From NCBI RefSeq assembly GCF_000004195.4, contig NC_030679.2, positions 152,086,284 through 152,150,283 on the forward strand: a stretch of DNA of 64,000 nt. The letters are read 5' to 3'. How positions within the stretch are numbered: position 1 is the first letter of the stretch; every line of letters starts with the position of its first letter. Shown piece by piece: positions 11,233-24,088 of the stretch. Under the pieces are notes generated by a model that was given only the letters and a program-made list of their open reading frames with translations, was not told the origin of the DNA and searched no databases. A program made the translations under genes and the position numbers. Source of the stretch: Xenopus tropicalis (lineage: Eukaryota > Chordata > Amphibia > Anura > Pipidae).

Positions 11233-12042
11233 GACTGCCCAGCTGCAGGTGTATATAACACGGGGAGGCTAATGTGCCAGTGTGTGTGCCAGCCTGACTG
11301 CCCAGCTGCAGGTGTATATAACACGGGGAGGCTAATGTGCCAGTGTGTGTGCCAGTCAGCCTGAACTTGCCCAGCTGCAGGTGTAATATAACACGGGGAG
11401 GCTAATGTGCCAGTGTGTGTGCCAGTCAGCCTGACTGCCCAGCTGCAGGTGTATATAACACAGGGAGCTAATGTGCCAGTTGTGGTGCCAGTCAGCCTGA
11501 CTGCCCAGCTGCAGGTGTATATAACACGGGGAGGCTAATGTGCCAGTGTGTGTGCCAGCCTGACTGCCCAGCTGCAGGTGTATATAACACGGGGAGGCTA
11601 ATGTGCCAGTGTGTGTGCCAGCCTGACTGCCCAGCTGCAGGTGTATATAACACGGGGAGGCTAATGTTGCCAGTGTGTGTGCCAGTCAGCCTGGCTGCCC
11701 AGCTGCAGGTGTATATAACACGGGGAGGCTAATGTGCCAGTGTGTGTGCCAGTCAGCCTGGCTGCCCAGCTGCAGGTGTATATAACACGGGGAGGCTAAT
11801 GTGCCAGTGTGTGTGTGTGCCAGCCTGGCTGCCCAGCTGCAGGTGTATATAACACGGGGAGGCTAATGTGCCAGTGTGTGTGCCAGTCAGCCTGACTGCC
11901 CAGCTGCAGGTGTAATATAACACGGGGAGGGCTAATGTGCCAGTGTGTGTGCCAAGCCTGGCTGCCCAGCTGCAGGTGTATATAACACGGGGAGGCTAAT
12001 GTGCCAGTGTGTGTGCCAGTCAGCCTGGCTGCCCAGCTGAGG
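11233..12042. repeat. ~62-67-bp minisatellite, ~13 copies
   Basis: The unit contains CTGCCCAGCTGCAGGTGTAT, then ATAACACGGGGAGGCTAATG and a TGTGTGTGCCAG stretch. Length varies because an AGTCA block is present or absent. Each copy carries a TATATAA word. Scattered one-base indels are present. Confidence 0.93.
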
Positions 12043-12800
12043 ATGTGAGTGTATAGCAGGCGCTACGGTGGATGCGTGGAAGCGTGTGTGGCTGACGTGA
12101 TAAGTTTCCCATTGTCTCCTTCCCGCAGGAAGGCTTTTTCGTGAGGAAGGCAAATCAGGAAGTCCCCCCTTTCCCGTGCTCTGTCACAGTGAAATATGAA
12201 TTGGACAACGGCTGAAACGCACAGCTCCCTGCAAAGCCTTTCTGCTGCTTCCAATCTGCTGGTGAAACATTACTGCGGCATGTCTGGTCCCACATGGCTC
12301 TCTCCCCATCAAGCCCCACAAACCTGAGGCTCGCCTAATTCCCATGCAATGCCCCTGGGCTCCTGCTGGGGTGCAGCTACCTTGCATTGTGGGGGCGCCG
12401 GAGTGAACTTGCGGGCGTCTGAGCCAAACTGGAGTTCTACCGGCCGGGCACCATCCTCTTTGCTTCACTTTGGATTATTGGACAGTTGCCATTTAATGCC
12501 ATGGAAAATGCAAGTCCCCTATATTTGAAGATTTGGATATGGGTGTGACTGGTAGGTAATTATTCCTGTTTGTTAAATGCACATCAGTGGGAATTGGATC
12601 TGATGGGTCAGTACCGGGACGATTGTTATGTCCCTGCAAGATCACCTTACAGCTGAGCCAGTTGCATGTAGGGACGCAGTACAGAGGGACAGTATATAGC
12701 ATGCACTAATGTGGCTACCGAAGGGCAGGATTTGGCTAACAATAAGCACAGGGAGTAGTGTTCCATAACTTGGCACATACCTGCTGCACCTGCACCACTG
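12043..12800. other. Single-copy-looking DNA, nothing recognised
   Basis: No tandem repeat. Short open frames on both strands lack family resemblance and good splice context, so I call no gene. Confidence 0.45.
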
Positions 12801-12802
12801 CT

Positions 12803-13165
12803 AGCCCATATATCCTTCCCTAGGCTCAGGAACTGACACACACGCAGCTACTTACTGCTGCCTGCCCCCCAACTGCCAGCCCATATAACCTTCCCTAGGC
12901 TCAGGAACTGACACACACGCAGCTACTTACTGCTGCCTGCCCCCCAACTGCTAGCCCATATACCCCTTCCTAGGCTCAGGAACTTCACAAACACACGCAG
13001 CTACTTACTGCTGCCTGCCCCCCAACTGCCAGCCCATATACCCTTCCCTAGGCTCAGAACTCACACACAACAACGGCACTACTGACAGCTGCCTGCCCCC
13101 AACTGCCAGCCCATATACTCTTCCCTAGGCTCAGAAACTCACACAAACGGCACTACTGACAGCTG
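12803..13165. repeat. ~75-80-bp repeat, ~5 copies
   Basis: The unit includes CTAGGCTCAGGAACTGACAC and GCTACTTACTGCTGCCTGCC. Later copies diverge (ACAACGGCACTACTGACAGC). Confidence 0.9.
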
Positions 13166-13288
13166 CCTGCCCCCAACTACTGGCCCCTGCCCCAACTACT
13201 AGCCCCCTGCCCAACTACTAGCCTCCTGCCCAAACTACTAGCCCCATGCCCAAACTACTAGCCTCCTGCCCAACTACTAGCCCCCTGC
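13166..13288. repeat. ~19-bp repeat, ~6 copies
   Basis: Short array on AACTACTAGCCCCCTGCCC. It appears to have grown out of the last part (CTGCCCCCAACTACTGGCC) of the preceding ~78-bp repeat. Confidence 0.85.
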
Positions 13289-13299
13289 CATGCCTCAAC

Positions 13300-14657
13300 A
13301 TCTAGATCTGGTTATCAGGGAGAGATACTCAGATACCAGTTATAGATACAAATCAGAGAAAGAGAATGGGTATAAGGGGAGAGATAACTCAGTAGCCCCC
13401 GCGACGTTATTTCAGGAGGGGGAGAGAGATACATCAGTAACCGTTATACAGAGAGGGGAAGATACTCAGTACCATTTATACAGAGAGGGGAGAGATACTC
13501 ACTACCGTTATTACAGAAGAGGGAGAAAACTCCAGTACCGGTTATACAGAACAGAGAGGGGAAGATACCTCAGTAACCCGTTATACAGAAGAGGGGAGAT
13601 ACTCAGTACCAGGGGTTATACAGAAGAGGGAGAGAATACTCAGTACCAGTTATAACAGAGAGAGGAGAAACTGCAGTATAACCGTATACACAGAGAGGGG
13701 AGAGATACTCAGTTACCGTTATATAGAGGACATGAGATGGGTATAAGGAGAGTAACTCAGTACCGTTATACAGAGACAGAGATGGGTATAAGGGGAGAGA
13801 TACTCAGTACCGTTATAACAGGGGGAGAGATAGATACTCAGATACCGTTATACAGAGAGGGGAGAGATACTCAGTCACCGTTATACAGAGAGGGGAAGAG
13901 ATACTCAGCTCCCGTTATACAGAGAGGGGAGATACTCAGTACCCGTTATACAGAAGAGGGAGAGATACTCAGGACTGTTATACCTCAGAGAGGGGAAATA
14001 CATACAGTACCGATTATATAGACGAGACAGAAGATGGGTATCAGGGGGAGAAACTCAGAGGTACCGCGTTTATAAACAGAGGGGGGAGAGATAACTCAGA
14101 GTAACCGTTTATGAACCACAGAGGAGGGGAGAGATACTACTAGGTACCCAGTATATAACAGAGAGGGGAGAAGATTACTCAGGAGTACAGTATCGTTATA
14201 CAGAGAGGTGGAGGGAACTCAGCGTTACCACGATTATACAGAGAGGGGAGTGATAGTTCAAGGACTGGTTAAAATACAGAGGAGAGATTTACCTCACCAT
14301 TTTACCACCTGTTATAACAGAGAAGGGGAGAGTATAAGCACCCTCATCCTCAGGACTGTTGTTATAACAGAGAGGGGAGAAGATGGTTATAAACTTCAGA
14401 GTAGCCTATTCTGTGTTATACAGAGGGGGAGAGATTACCTTCAGTTAAGAGATAATCAGCCTAGTTTTTGTTATAATCAGGAAAATCATGAGAAAGGGGC
14501 AGAGATACTCAGTGGTACCCAATTTATAAATAAACAGAGAGGGAGAATGATACTTCAGTACTCTGTTATACAGAGAGGGGAGAGATACTCAGTACGCCGT
14601 ATAAAAAGTCAGAGACGAGAGATGGGGCTATCAGGGGAGAGATACTAGTCAGTACCC
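13300..14657. repeat. Degenerate ~33-bp minisatellite up to assembly gap
   Basis: The unit is approximately GAGAGATACTCAGTACCGTT plus ATACAGAGAGGG. Copies differ mainly by one-base insertions and deletions that increase towards the gap at 14658. This suggests poor consensus quality as much as biological divergence. Confidence 0.88.
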
Positions 14658-15657
14658 NNNNNNNNNNNNNNNNNNNNNNNNNNNNNNNNNNNNNNNNNNN
14701 NNNNNNNNNNNNNNNNNNNNNNNNNNNNNNNNNNNNNNNNNNNNNNNNNNNNNNNNNNNNNNNNNNNNNNNNNNNNNNNNNNNNNNNNNNNNNNNNNNNN
14801 NNNNNNNNNNNNNNNNNNNNNNNNNNNNNNNNNNNNNNNNNNNNNNNNNNNNNNNNNNNNNNNNNNNNNNNNNNNNNNNNNNNNNNNNNNNNNNNNNNNN
14901 NNNNNNNNNNNNNNNNNNNNNNNNNNNNNNNNNNNNNNNNNNNNNNNNNNNNNNNNNNNNNNNNNNNNNNNNNNNNNNNNNNNNNNNNNNNNNNNNNNNN
15001 NNNNNNNNNNNNNNNNNNNNNNNNNNNNNNNNNNNNNNNNNNNNNNNNNNNNNNNNNNNNNNNNNNNNNNNNNNNNNNNNNNNNNNNNNNNNNNNNNNNN
15101 NNNNNNNNNNNNNNNNNNNNNNNNNNNNNNNNNNNNNNNNNNNNNNNNNNNNNNNNNNNNNNNNNNNNNNNNNNNNNNNNNNNNNNNNNNNNNNNNNNNN
15201 NNNNNNNNNNNNNNNNNNNNNNNNNNNNNNNNNNNNNNNNNNNNNNNNNNNNNNNNNNNNNNNNNNNNNNNNNNNNNNNNNNNNNNNNNNNNNNNNNNNN
15301 NNNNNNNNNNNNNNNNNNNNNNNNNNNNNNNNNNNNNNNNNNNNNNNNNNNNNNNNNNNNNNNNNNNNNNNNNNNNNNNNNNNNNNNNNNNNNNNNNNNN
15401 NNNNNNNNNNNNNNNNNNNNNNNNNNNNNNNNNNNNNNNNNNNNNNNNNNNNNNNNNNNNNNNNNNNNNNNNNNNNNNNNNNNNNNNNNNNNNNNNNNNN
15501 NNNNNNNNNNNNNNNNNNNNNNNNNNNNNNNNNNNNNNNNNNNNNNNNNNNNNNNNNNNNNNNNNNNNNNNNNNNNNNNNNNNNNNNNNNNNNNNNNNNN
15601 NNNNNNNNNNNNNNNNNNNNNNNNNNNNNNNNNNNNNNNNNNNNNNNNNNNNNNNNN
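14658..15657. other. Assembly gap, exactly 1000 N
   Basis: A run of 1000 N, a round number typical of a placeholder gap whose true size is unknown. The two flanks are different arrays. Confidence 1.
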
Positions 15658-15702
15658 TCCCAGGGTCAGTGGTACCTCCCCTTTATACTATCATTTGCCT
15701 TG

Positions 15703-18700
15703 TTCCCATAGAGCCAGATACAATTCAATGAGAGGAACTTATCCCCTGATCCAATCCCAGATCTTCCCATAGAGCCAGATACAATTCAATGAGAGGAACT
15801 TATCCCCTGATCCAATCCCAGATCTTCCCATAGAGCCAGATACAATTCAATGAGAGGAACTTATCCCCTGATCCAATCCCAGATCTTCCCATAGAGCCAG
15901 ATACAATTCAATGAGAGGAACTTATCCCTGATCCAATCCCAGATCTTCCATAGAGCCAGATACAATTCAATGAGAGGAACTTATCCCCTGATCCAATCCC
16001 AGATCTTCCCATAGAGCCAGATACAATTCAATGAGAGGAACTTATCCCTGATCCAATCCCAGATCTTCCCATAGAGCCAGATACAATTCAATGAGAGGAA
16101 CTTATCCCCTGATCCAATCCCAGATCTTCCCATAGAGCCAGATACAATTCAATGAGAGGAACTTATCCCCTGATCCAATCCCAGATCTTCCCATAGAGCC
16201 AGATACAATTCAATGAGAGGAATTTATCCCTGATCCAATCCAGATCTTTCCCATAGAGCAGATACAATTCAATGAGAGGAACTTATCCCTGATCCAATCC
16301 CAAGATCTTCCCATAGAGCCAGATACAATTCAATGAAGGAACTTATCCCCTGATCCAATCCCAGATCTTCCCATAGAGCAGATACAATTCAATGAGAGGA
16401 ATTATCCCTGATCCAATCCCAGATCTTCCCATAGAGCCAGATACAATTCAATGAGAGGAACTTATCCCCTGATCCAATCCCCAAGATCTCCATAGAGCCA
16501 GATACAATTCAATGAGAGGGAACTTATCCCTGATCCAATCCCAGATCTTCCCATAGAGCCAGATACAATTCAATGAGAGGAACTTATCCCCTGAATCCAA
16601 TTCCAGATCTTCCCATAGAGCCAGATACAATTCAATGAGAGGAACTTATCCCTGATCCAATCCCAGATCTTCCCATAGAGCCAGATACAATTCAATGAGA
16701 GGAACTTATCCCCTGATCCAATCCCAGATCTTCCCATAGAGCCAGATACAATTCAATGAGAGGAACTTATCCCCTGATCCAATCCCAGATCTTCCATAGA
16801 GCCAGATACAATTCAATGAGAGGAACTTATCCCTGATCCAATCCCAGATCTTCCCATAGAGCCAGATACAATTCAATGAGAGGAACTTATCCCTGATCCA
16901 ATCCCAGATCTTCCATAGAGCCAGATACAATTCAATGAGAGGAACTTATCCCTGATCCAATCCCAGATCTTCCCATAGAGCCAGATACAATTCAATGAGA
17001 AGAACTTATCCCTGATCCAATCCCAGATCTTCCCATAGAGCCAAATACAATTCAATGAGAGGAATTTATCCCTGATCCAATCCCAGATCTTCCCATAGAG
17101 CCAGATACAATTCAATGAGAGGAACTTATCCCTGATCCAATCCCAGATCTTCCCATAGAGCCAAATACAATTCAATGAGAGGAACTTTATCCCTGATCCA
17201 ATCCCAGATCTTCCCATAGAGCCAAATACAATTCAATGAGAGGAACTTATCCCCTGATCCAATCCCAGATCTTCCCATAGAGCCAGATACAATTCAATGA
17301 GAGGAACTTATCCCCTGATCCAATCCCAGATCTTCCCATAGAGCCAGATACAATTCAATGAGAGGAACGTATCCCCTGATCCAATCCCAGATCTTCCATA
17401 GAGCCAAATACAATTCAATGAGAGGAACTTATCCCCTGATCCAATCCCAGATCTTCCCATAGAGCCAGATACAATTCAATGAGAGGAACTTATCCCCTGA
17501 TCCAATCCCAGATCTTCCCATAGAGCCAGATACAATTCAATGAGAGGAACTTATCCCCTGATCCAATCCCAGATCTTCCCATAGAGCCAGATACAATTCA
17601 ATGAGAGGAACTTATCCCCTGATCCAATCCCAGATCTTCCCATAGAGCCAGATACAATTCAATGAGAGGAACTTATCCCTGATCCAATCCCAGATCTTCC
17701 CATAGAGCCAGATACAATTCAATGAGAGGAACTTATCCCCTGATCCAATCCCAGATCTTCCCATAGAGCCAGATACAATTCAATGAGAGGAACTTATCCC
17801 TGATCCAATCCCAGATCTTCCCATAGAGCCAGATACAATTCAATGAGAGGAACTTATCCCCTGATCCAATCCCAGATCTTCCCATAGAGCCAGATACAAT
17901 TCAATGAGAGGAATTTATCCCTGATCCAATCCCAGATCTTCCCATAGAGCCAGATACAATTCAATGAGAGGAACTTATCCCCTGATCCAATCCCAGATCT
18001 TCCCATAGAGCCAGATACAATTCAATGAGAGGAACTTATCCCTGATCCAATCCCAGATCTTCCCATAGAGCCAGATACAATTCAATGAGAGGAACTTATC
18101 CCCTGATCCAATCCAGATCTTCCCATAGAGCCAGATACAATTCAATGAGAGGAACTTATCCCTGATCCAATCCCAGATCTTCCCATAGAGCCAGATACAA
18201 TTCAATGAGAGGAACTTATCCCCTGATCCAATCCCAGATCTTCCCATAGAGCCAGATACAATTCAATGAGAGGAACTTATCCCCTGATCCAATCCCAGAT
18301 CTTCCCATAGAGCCAGATACAATTCAATGAGAGGAACTTATCCCTGATCCAATCCCAGATCTTCCCATAGAGCCAGATACAATTCAATGAGAGGAACTTA
18401 TCCCTGATCCAATCCCAGATCTTCCCATAGAGCCAGATACAATTCAATGAGAGGAACTTATCCCTGATCCAATCCCAGATCTTCCCATAGAGCCAGATAC
18501 AATTCAATGAGAAGAACTTATCCCTGATCCAATCCCAGATCTTCCCATAGAGCCAAATACAATTCAATGAGAGGAATTTATCCCTGATCCAATCCCAGAT
18601 CTTCCCATAGAGCCAAATACAATTCAATGAGAGGAACTTATCCCTGATCCAATCCCAGATCTTCCCATAGAGCCAAATACAATTCAATGAGAGGAATTTA

Positions 18701-20177
18701 TCCCTGATCCAATCCCAGATCTTCCCATAGAGCCAGATACAATTCAATGAGAGGAACTTATCCCTGATCCAATCCCAGATCTTCCCATAGAGCCAAATAC
18801 AATTCAATGAGAGGAACTTATCCCTGATCCAATCCCAGATCTTCCCATAGAGCCAAATACAATTCAATGAGAGGAACTTATCCCCTGATCCAATCCCAGA
18901 TCTTCCCATAGAGCCAGATACAATTCAATGAGAGGAACTTATCCCCTGATCCAATCCCAGATCTTCCCATAGAGCCAGATACAATTCAATGAGAGGAACT
19001 TATCCCTGATCCAATCCCAGATCTTCCCATAGAGCCAGATACAATTCAATGAGAGGAACTTATCCCCTGATCCAATCCCAGATCTTCCCATAGAGCCAGA
19101 TACAATTCAATGAGAGGAACTTATCCCTGATCCAATCCCAGATCTTCCCATAGAGCCAAATACAATTCAATGAGAGGAATTTATCCCTGATCCAATCCCA
19201 GATCTTCCCATAGAGCCAAATACAATTCAATGAGAGGAACTTATCCCTGATCCAATCCCAGATCTTCCCATAGAGCCAAATACAATTCAATGAGAGGAAT
19301 TTATCCCTGATCCAATCCCAGATCTTCCCATAGAGCCAGATACAATTCAATGAGAGGAACTTATCCCTGATCCAATCCCAGATCTTCCCATAGAGCCAAA
19401 TACAATTCAATGAGAGGAACTTATCCCTGATCCAATCCCAGATCTTCCCATAGAGCCAAATACAATTCAATGAGAGGAACTTATCCCCTGATCCAATCCC
19501 AGATCTTCCCATAGAGCCAGATACAATTCAATGAGAGGAACTTATCCCCTGATCCAATCCCAGATCTTCCCATAGAGCCAGATACAATTCAATGAGAGGA
19601 ACGTATCCCCTGATCCAATCCCAGATCTTCCCATAGAGCCAAATACAATTCAATGAGAGGAACTTATCCCCTGATCCAATCCCAGATCTTCCCATAGAGC
19701 CAGATACAATTCAATGAGAGGAACTTATCCCCTGATCCAATCCCAGATCTTCCCATAGAGCCAGATACAATTCAATGAGAGGAACTTATCCCCTGATCCA
19801 ATCCCAGATCTTCCCATAGAGCCAGATACAATTCAATGAGAGGAACTTATCCCCTGATCCAATCCCAGATCTTCCCATAGAGCCAGATACAATTCAATGA
19901 GAGGAATTTATCCCCTGATCCAATCCCAGATCTTCCCATAGAGCCAGATACAATTCAATGAGAGGAACTTATCCCTGATCCAATCCCAGATCTTCCCATA
20001 GAGCCAGATACAATTCAATGAGAGGAACTTATCCCTGATCCAATCCCAGATCTTCCCATAGAGCCAGATACAATTCAATGAGAAGAACTTATCCCTGATC
20101 CAATCCCAGATCTTCCCATAGAGCCAGATACAATTCAATGAGAGGAATTTATCCCCTGATCCAATCCCAGATCTTCC
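15703..20177. repeat. 60/61-bp minisatellite, ~74 copies
   Basis: The unit runs from CAGATCTTCCCATAGAGCCA through ACAATTCAATGAGAGGAACT to TATCCC(C)TGATCCAATCC, 60 or 61 bases depending on three or four C. Variant sites (AGATAC/AAATAC, AACTTA/AATTTA, AACGTA, GAGAAG) mark individual copies and reveal internal block duplications. Because 60 is a multiple of three, long open frames appear on the minus strand (WLYGKIWDWIRDKFLSLNCI). These are not genes. Indel-rich copies cluster at 16200-16700. Confidence 0.98.
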
Positions 20178-20583
20178 CCAGAACTACCCCCAATACTTAC
20201 AACCAATCAGATACTTGCTCTTATTAGACAGACCGTATTGATTGAGCCCAGTGTTCTATCTCTGTATATAACGCCCCATAAACCTGTATAACTGTAGTTC
20301 TGTGCTGCTCCGGGTGCAACTCTGATGGTTATACTGCCCCAGGGTGGGGCACTTTATATGATATTTAAGTGATTTAGTAGCAACTACTCACAGATAAATG
20401 ACACACCGTGCATTTTATTGCCCTGTTTTGCTTGTCAGGCAGTTGGGCGGATGCCAGCCCGAGAGCTTACTCAGAAGCCAACCTGTTTATTTCTAATAAT
20501 ACTAATTATCGGGGGCATTTGGTACAACTCAATCAAACAACTTCAAATCTAATGCTGTGTGGGCATGGCTTGGGGGCAGAATA
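20178..20583. other. Single-copy-looking DNA, nothing recognised
   Basis: Unique spacer between two arrays; no ORF or RNA gene supported. Confidence 0.45.
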
Positions 20584-21832
20584 TGGCAATACAGGCGCTC
20601 TAATCAGACTGCAGCCCTGGTATAGATGGCAATACAGGCGCTCTAATCAGACTGCAGCCCTGGTATAGATGGCAATACAGGCGCTCTAATCAGACTGCAG
20701 CCCTGGTATAGATGGCAATACAGGCGCTCTAATCAGACTGCAGCCCTGGTATAGATAACAATACAGGCGCTCTAATCAGACTGCTGCCCTGGTATAGATG
20801 GCAATACAGGCGCTCTAATCAGACTGCAGCCCTGGTATAGATGGCAATACAGGCGCTCTAATCAGACTGCAGCCCTGGTATAGATGGCAATACAGGCGCT
20901 CTAATCAGACTGCAGCCCTGGTATAGATGGCAATACAGGCGCTCTAATCAGACTGCAGCCCTGGTATAGATGGCAATACAGGCGCTCTAATCAGACTGCA
21001 GCCCTGGTATAGATAACAATACAGGCGCTCTAATCAGACTGCAGCCCTGGTATAGATGGCAATACAGGCGCTCTAATCAGACTGCAGCCCTGGTATAGAT
21101 AACAATACAGGCGCTCTAATCAGACTGCAGCCCTGGTATAGATAACAATACAGGCGCTCTAATCAGACTGCAGCCCTAGTATAGATGGCAATACAGGCGC
21201 TCTAATCAGACTGCAGCCCTGGTATAGATGGCAATACAGGCGCTCTAATCAGACTGCAGCCCTGGTATAGATAACAATACAGGCGCTCTAATCAGACTGC
21301 TGCCCTGGTATAGATAACAATACAGGCGCTCTAATCAGACTGCTGCCCTGGTATAGATAACAATACAGGCGCTCTAATCAGACTGCTGCCCTGGTATAGA
21401 TAACAATACAGGCGCTCTAATCAGACTGCAGCCCTGGTATAGATGGCAATACAGGCGCTCTAATCAGACTGCAGCCCTGGTATAGATAACAATACAGGCG
21501 CTCTAATCAGACTGCTGCCCTGGTATAGATAACAATACAGGGGCTCTAATCAGACTGCTGCCCTGGTATAGATAACAATACAGGCGCTCTAATCAGACTG
21601 CTGCCCTGGTATAGATAACAATACAGGCGCTCTAATCAGACTGCAGCCCTGGTATAGATAACAATACAGGCGCTCTAATCAGACTGCTGCCCTGGTATAG
21701 ATAACAATACAGGCGCTCTAATCAGACTGCTGCCCTGGTATAGATAACAATACAGGCGCTCTAATCAGACTGCTGCCCTGGTATAGATAACAATACAGGC
21801 GCTCTAATCAGACTGCAGCCCTGGTATAGATA
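20584..21832. repeat. 43-bp minisatellite, ~29 copies
   Basis: The unit begins AATACAGGCGCTCTAATCAG and repeats every 43 bases. Two main variants occur, GATGGC with CTGCAG and GATAAC with CTGCTG. The first dominates the left half and the second the right half, a gradient expected from local unit duplication. Confidence 0.97.
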
Positions 21833-22420
21833 GATACCAAGCTCAGCTTGTCTATTGAGATCATGGCTGTAATTGCCCTCCATCACGTGTTGCCCCCAAA
21901 CATGGAAGAAGGTGAAGCCTTTATTTTACACCGTATGTTTTTTGCCACCTAAACACTAACTGCCAGAATGTGGCAAACCAGTATCTCTCCCAGCATAACG
22001 CCGGTCCCTCAGGGAAGCCTAAACCGGACCCCAGCAGGACTAGTGGCAATAGCCTAGGGGGGAAAGGCCGACACACAGCACAGTGCCGAGAGATGTTGCC
22101 CCTACAGAAGAGTTAGTAGGGGCTCAGTATTACAAGGCCACAACGCTCCCCCCATTGCCCCCTTGTTCCTCTCAGTAACTTGCCCCTCCTCCCACCCTGC
22201 TCTGGAACCCAAACCCTGTATTGGGAATGTACTTACTGCAAACTTTGTTCTTGTTATTTCTCTCCTTCTTCCGATAAACCCAATAAAAAGATATTTCAGT
22301 TTAACGTGAGCTGCCAAACTGCTTCCTTTGCCAAATGGGAAATCACATGTGTAGGTTCCAGTGAATGTGCCCAGTGAGGGGGCAAAACAGCTGCACCCCT
22401 GTCCGGCACCAGTAGCCTAA
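21833..22420. other. Single-copy-looking DNA, nothing recognised
   Basis: No tandem structure or credible exon. It ends at a TAA followed by a MITE-like terminus. Confidence 0.45.
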
Positions 22421-22486
22421 AGGTGGCACTACATGGTAAGATCTGCTCATTGGGCGAGAGCAACGGGCAAATGGATCTTCTCCCAG
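22421..22486. mobile_element. MITE terminus (fragment) abutting 60-bp array
   Basis: AGGTGGCACTACATGGTAAG follows a TAA, resembling the AGGTGGCCATACACG terminus of the MITEs at 29234 and 30546. The next bases (GATCTGCTC...GGATCTTCTCCC) resemble an internal hairpin part of the MITE at 29234. It runs directly into the inverted 60-bp array. Confidence 0.6.
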
Positions 22487-23409
22487 GGGATCAGGGGATA
22501 AGTTCCTCTCATTGAATTGTATCTGGCTCTATGGGAAGATCTGGGATTGGATCAGGGGATAAGTTCCTCTCATTGAATTGTATCTGGCTCTATGGGAAGA
22601 TCTGGGATTGGATCAGGGGATAAATTCCTCTCATTGAATTGTATCTGGCTCTATGGGAAGATCTGGGATTGGATCAGGGGATAAGTTCCTCTCATTGAAT
22701 TGTATCTGGCTCTATGGGAAGATCTGGGATTGGATCAGGGATAAGTTCCTCTCATTGAATTGTATCTGGCTCTATGGGAAGATCTGGGATTGGATCAGGG
22801 ATAAGTTCCTCTCATTGAATTGTATCTGGCTCTATGGGAAGATCTGGGATTGGATCAGGGATAAGTTCCTCTCATTGAATTGTATCTGGCTCTATGGGAA
22901 GATCTGGGATTGGATCAGGGGATAAATTCCTCTCATTGAATTGTATCTGGCTCTATGGGAAGATCTGGGATTGGATCAGGGGATAAGTTCCTCTCATTGA
23001 ATTGTATCTGGCTCTATGGGAAGATCTGGGATTGGATCAGGGATAAGTTTCTCTCATTGAATTGTATCTGGCTCTATGGGAAGATCTGGGATTGGATCAG
23101 GGATAAGTTCCTCTCATTGAATTGTATCTGGCTCTATGGGAAGATCTGGGATTGGATCAGGGATACGTTTCTCTCATTGAATTGTATCTGGCTCTATGGG
23201 AAGATCTGGGATTGGATCAGGGATAAGTTCCTCTCATTGAATTGTATCTGGCTCTATGGGAAGATCTGGGATTGGATCAGGGATAAGTTCCTCTCATTGA
23301 ATTGTATCTGGCTCTATGGGAAGATCTGGGATTGGATCAGGGGATAAGTTCCTCTCATTGAATTGTATCTGGCTCTATGGGAAGATCTGGGATTGGATCA
23401 GGGATAAGA
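22487..23409. repeat. 60/61-bp minisatellite in opposite orientation, ~15 copies
   Basis: This is the exact reverse complement of the unit at 15703-20177: GGGATAAGTTCCTCTCATTG followed by AATTGTATCTGGCTCTATGG. It lies about 2.3 kb beyond the end of the first array. Open frames on the + strand are repeat artefacts. Confidence 0.97.
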
Positions 23410-23426
23410 CTTTCTCATCAGAGTAA

Positions 23427-23701
23427 AGGTGGTCACACAGATGGCGATTTCCGATCTTTCGTGTGACCGTTGATCGTACAATCGTCCACTAACCGCTCAG
23501 GGCTCAAACGGCAGATAAGGAGGTAGAAACAATAGGATTTCTACCTCCTTCTGCCGATTCAGCCCTGAAGGCAGATTTCTTTTGACCTGGCCGATTGGCG
23601 AGTCGACCGATATCAGCAGCCTCGCCGACTTGCCATGCACGCACCGAATATTATATGAAACAGGGTTTCGTACAATATTATCGGTGCGTGTATGGCCAGC
23701 T
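23427..23701. mobile_element. Harbinger-like MITE, 275 bp
   Basis: The ends are AGGTGGTCACACAGATGGCG on the left and GCGTGTATGGCCAGCT on the right, an imperfect inverted pair. Each is flanked by TAA (23424-23426 and 23702-23704), fitting the TWA target of PIF/Harbinger elements. An internal hairpin (AAGGAGGTAGAAACAATAGG against its complement) is shared with the MITE at 29234. No ORF. Confidence 0.75.
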
Positions 23702-23704
23702 TAA

Positions 23705-24087
23705 ATCTGACCCCATGTATTGTGTGATGGGTGGGATCGCCTTATTGGATTGGAGCTGATAAATCCCGAGTGGTTTGGTTCTCCTGAGGAGACCCGTGCT
23801 GGCACAGAAGGGAGAGGAGTAGCAATAGGTTGCCCCTCTGTACCCTGCTGGGCTATTTATCAGCCCTTGAGCCAATCTGCTGGAATCCCTGAGGGCCACA
23901 TTGTATTTAGGGGGCAGGGTGAAGCCACTGCCCATTGGCAGGATTGCTTGGCATTACACGGTGACTCCGGCCTCTATAAATGATGGGCCCATGAGTCCGG
24001 GCAGGACCTGGGAGCCACTCACAGGGCAGCACGCGGTGCAGTAAGAATGTTGTTGCTCCAGTGCTGGATTTGTGTATAATAAACAGA
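23705..24087. other. Single-copy-looking DNA, nothing recognised
   Basis: Short open frames only; no gene supported. Confidence 0.4.
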
Positions 24088-24088
24088 T

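Noticed and set aside
12043..12500. Possible small exons or a minus-strand gene (frames of 63-94 codons)
   Set aside because: No recognisable domain, overlapping frames on the same strand and no supporting splice pattern.
15703..23409. Long frames encoding repeated WLYGKIWDWIRDKFLSLNCI
   Set aside because: They are the 60-bp satellite read in one frame and break wherever the unit is 61 bases. No start, splice or composition evidence of a gene.
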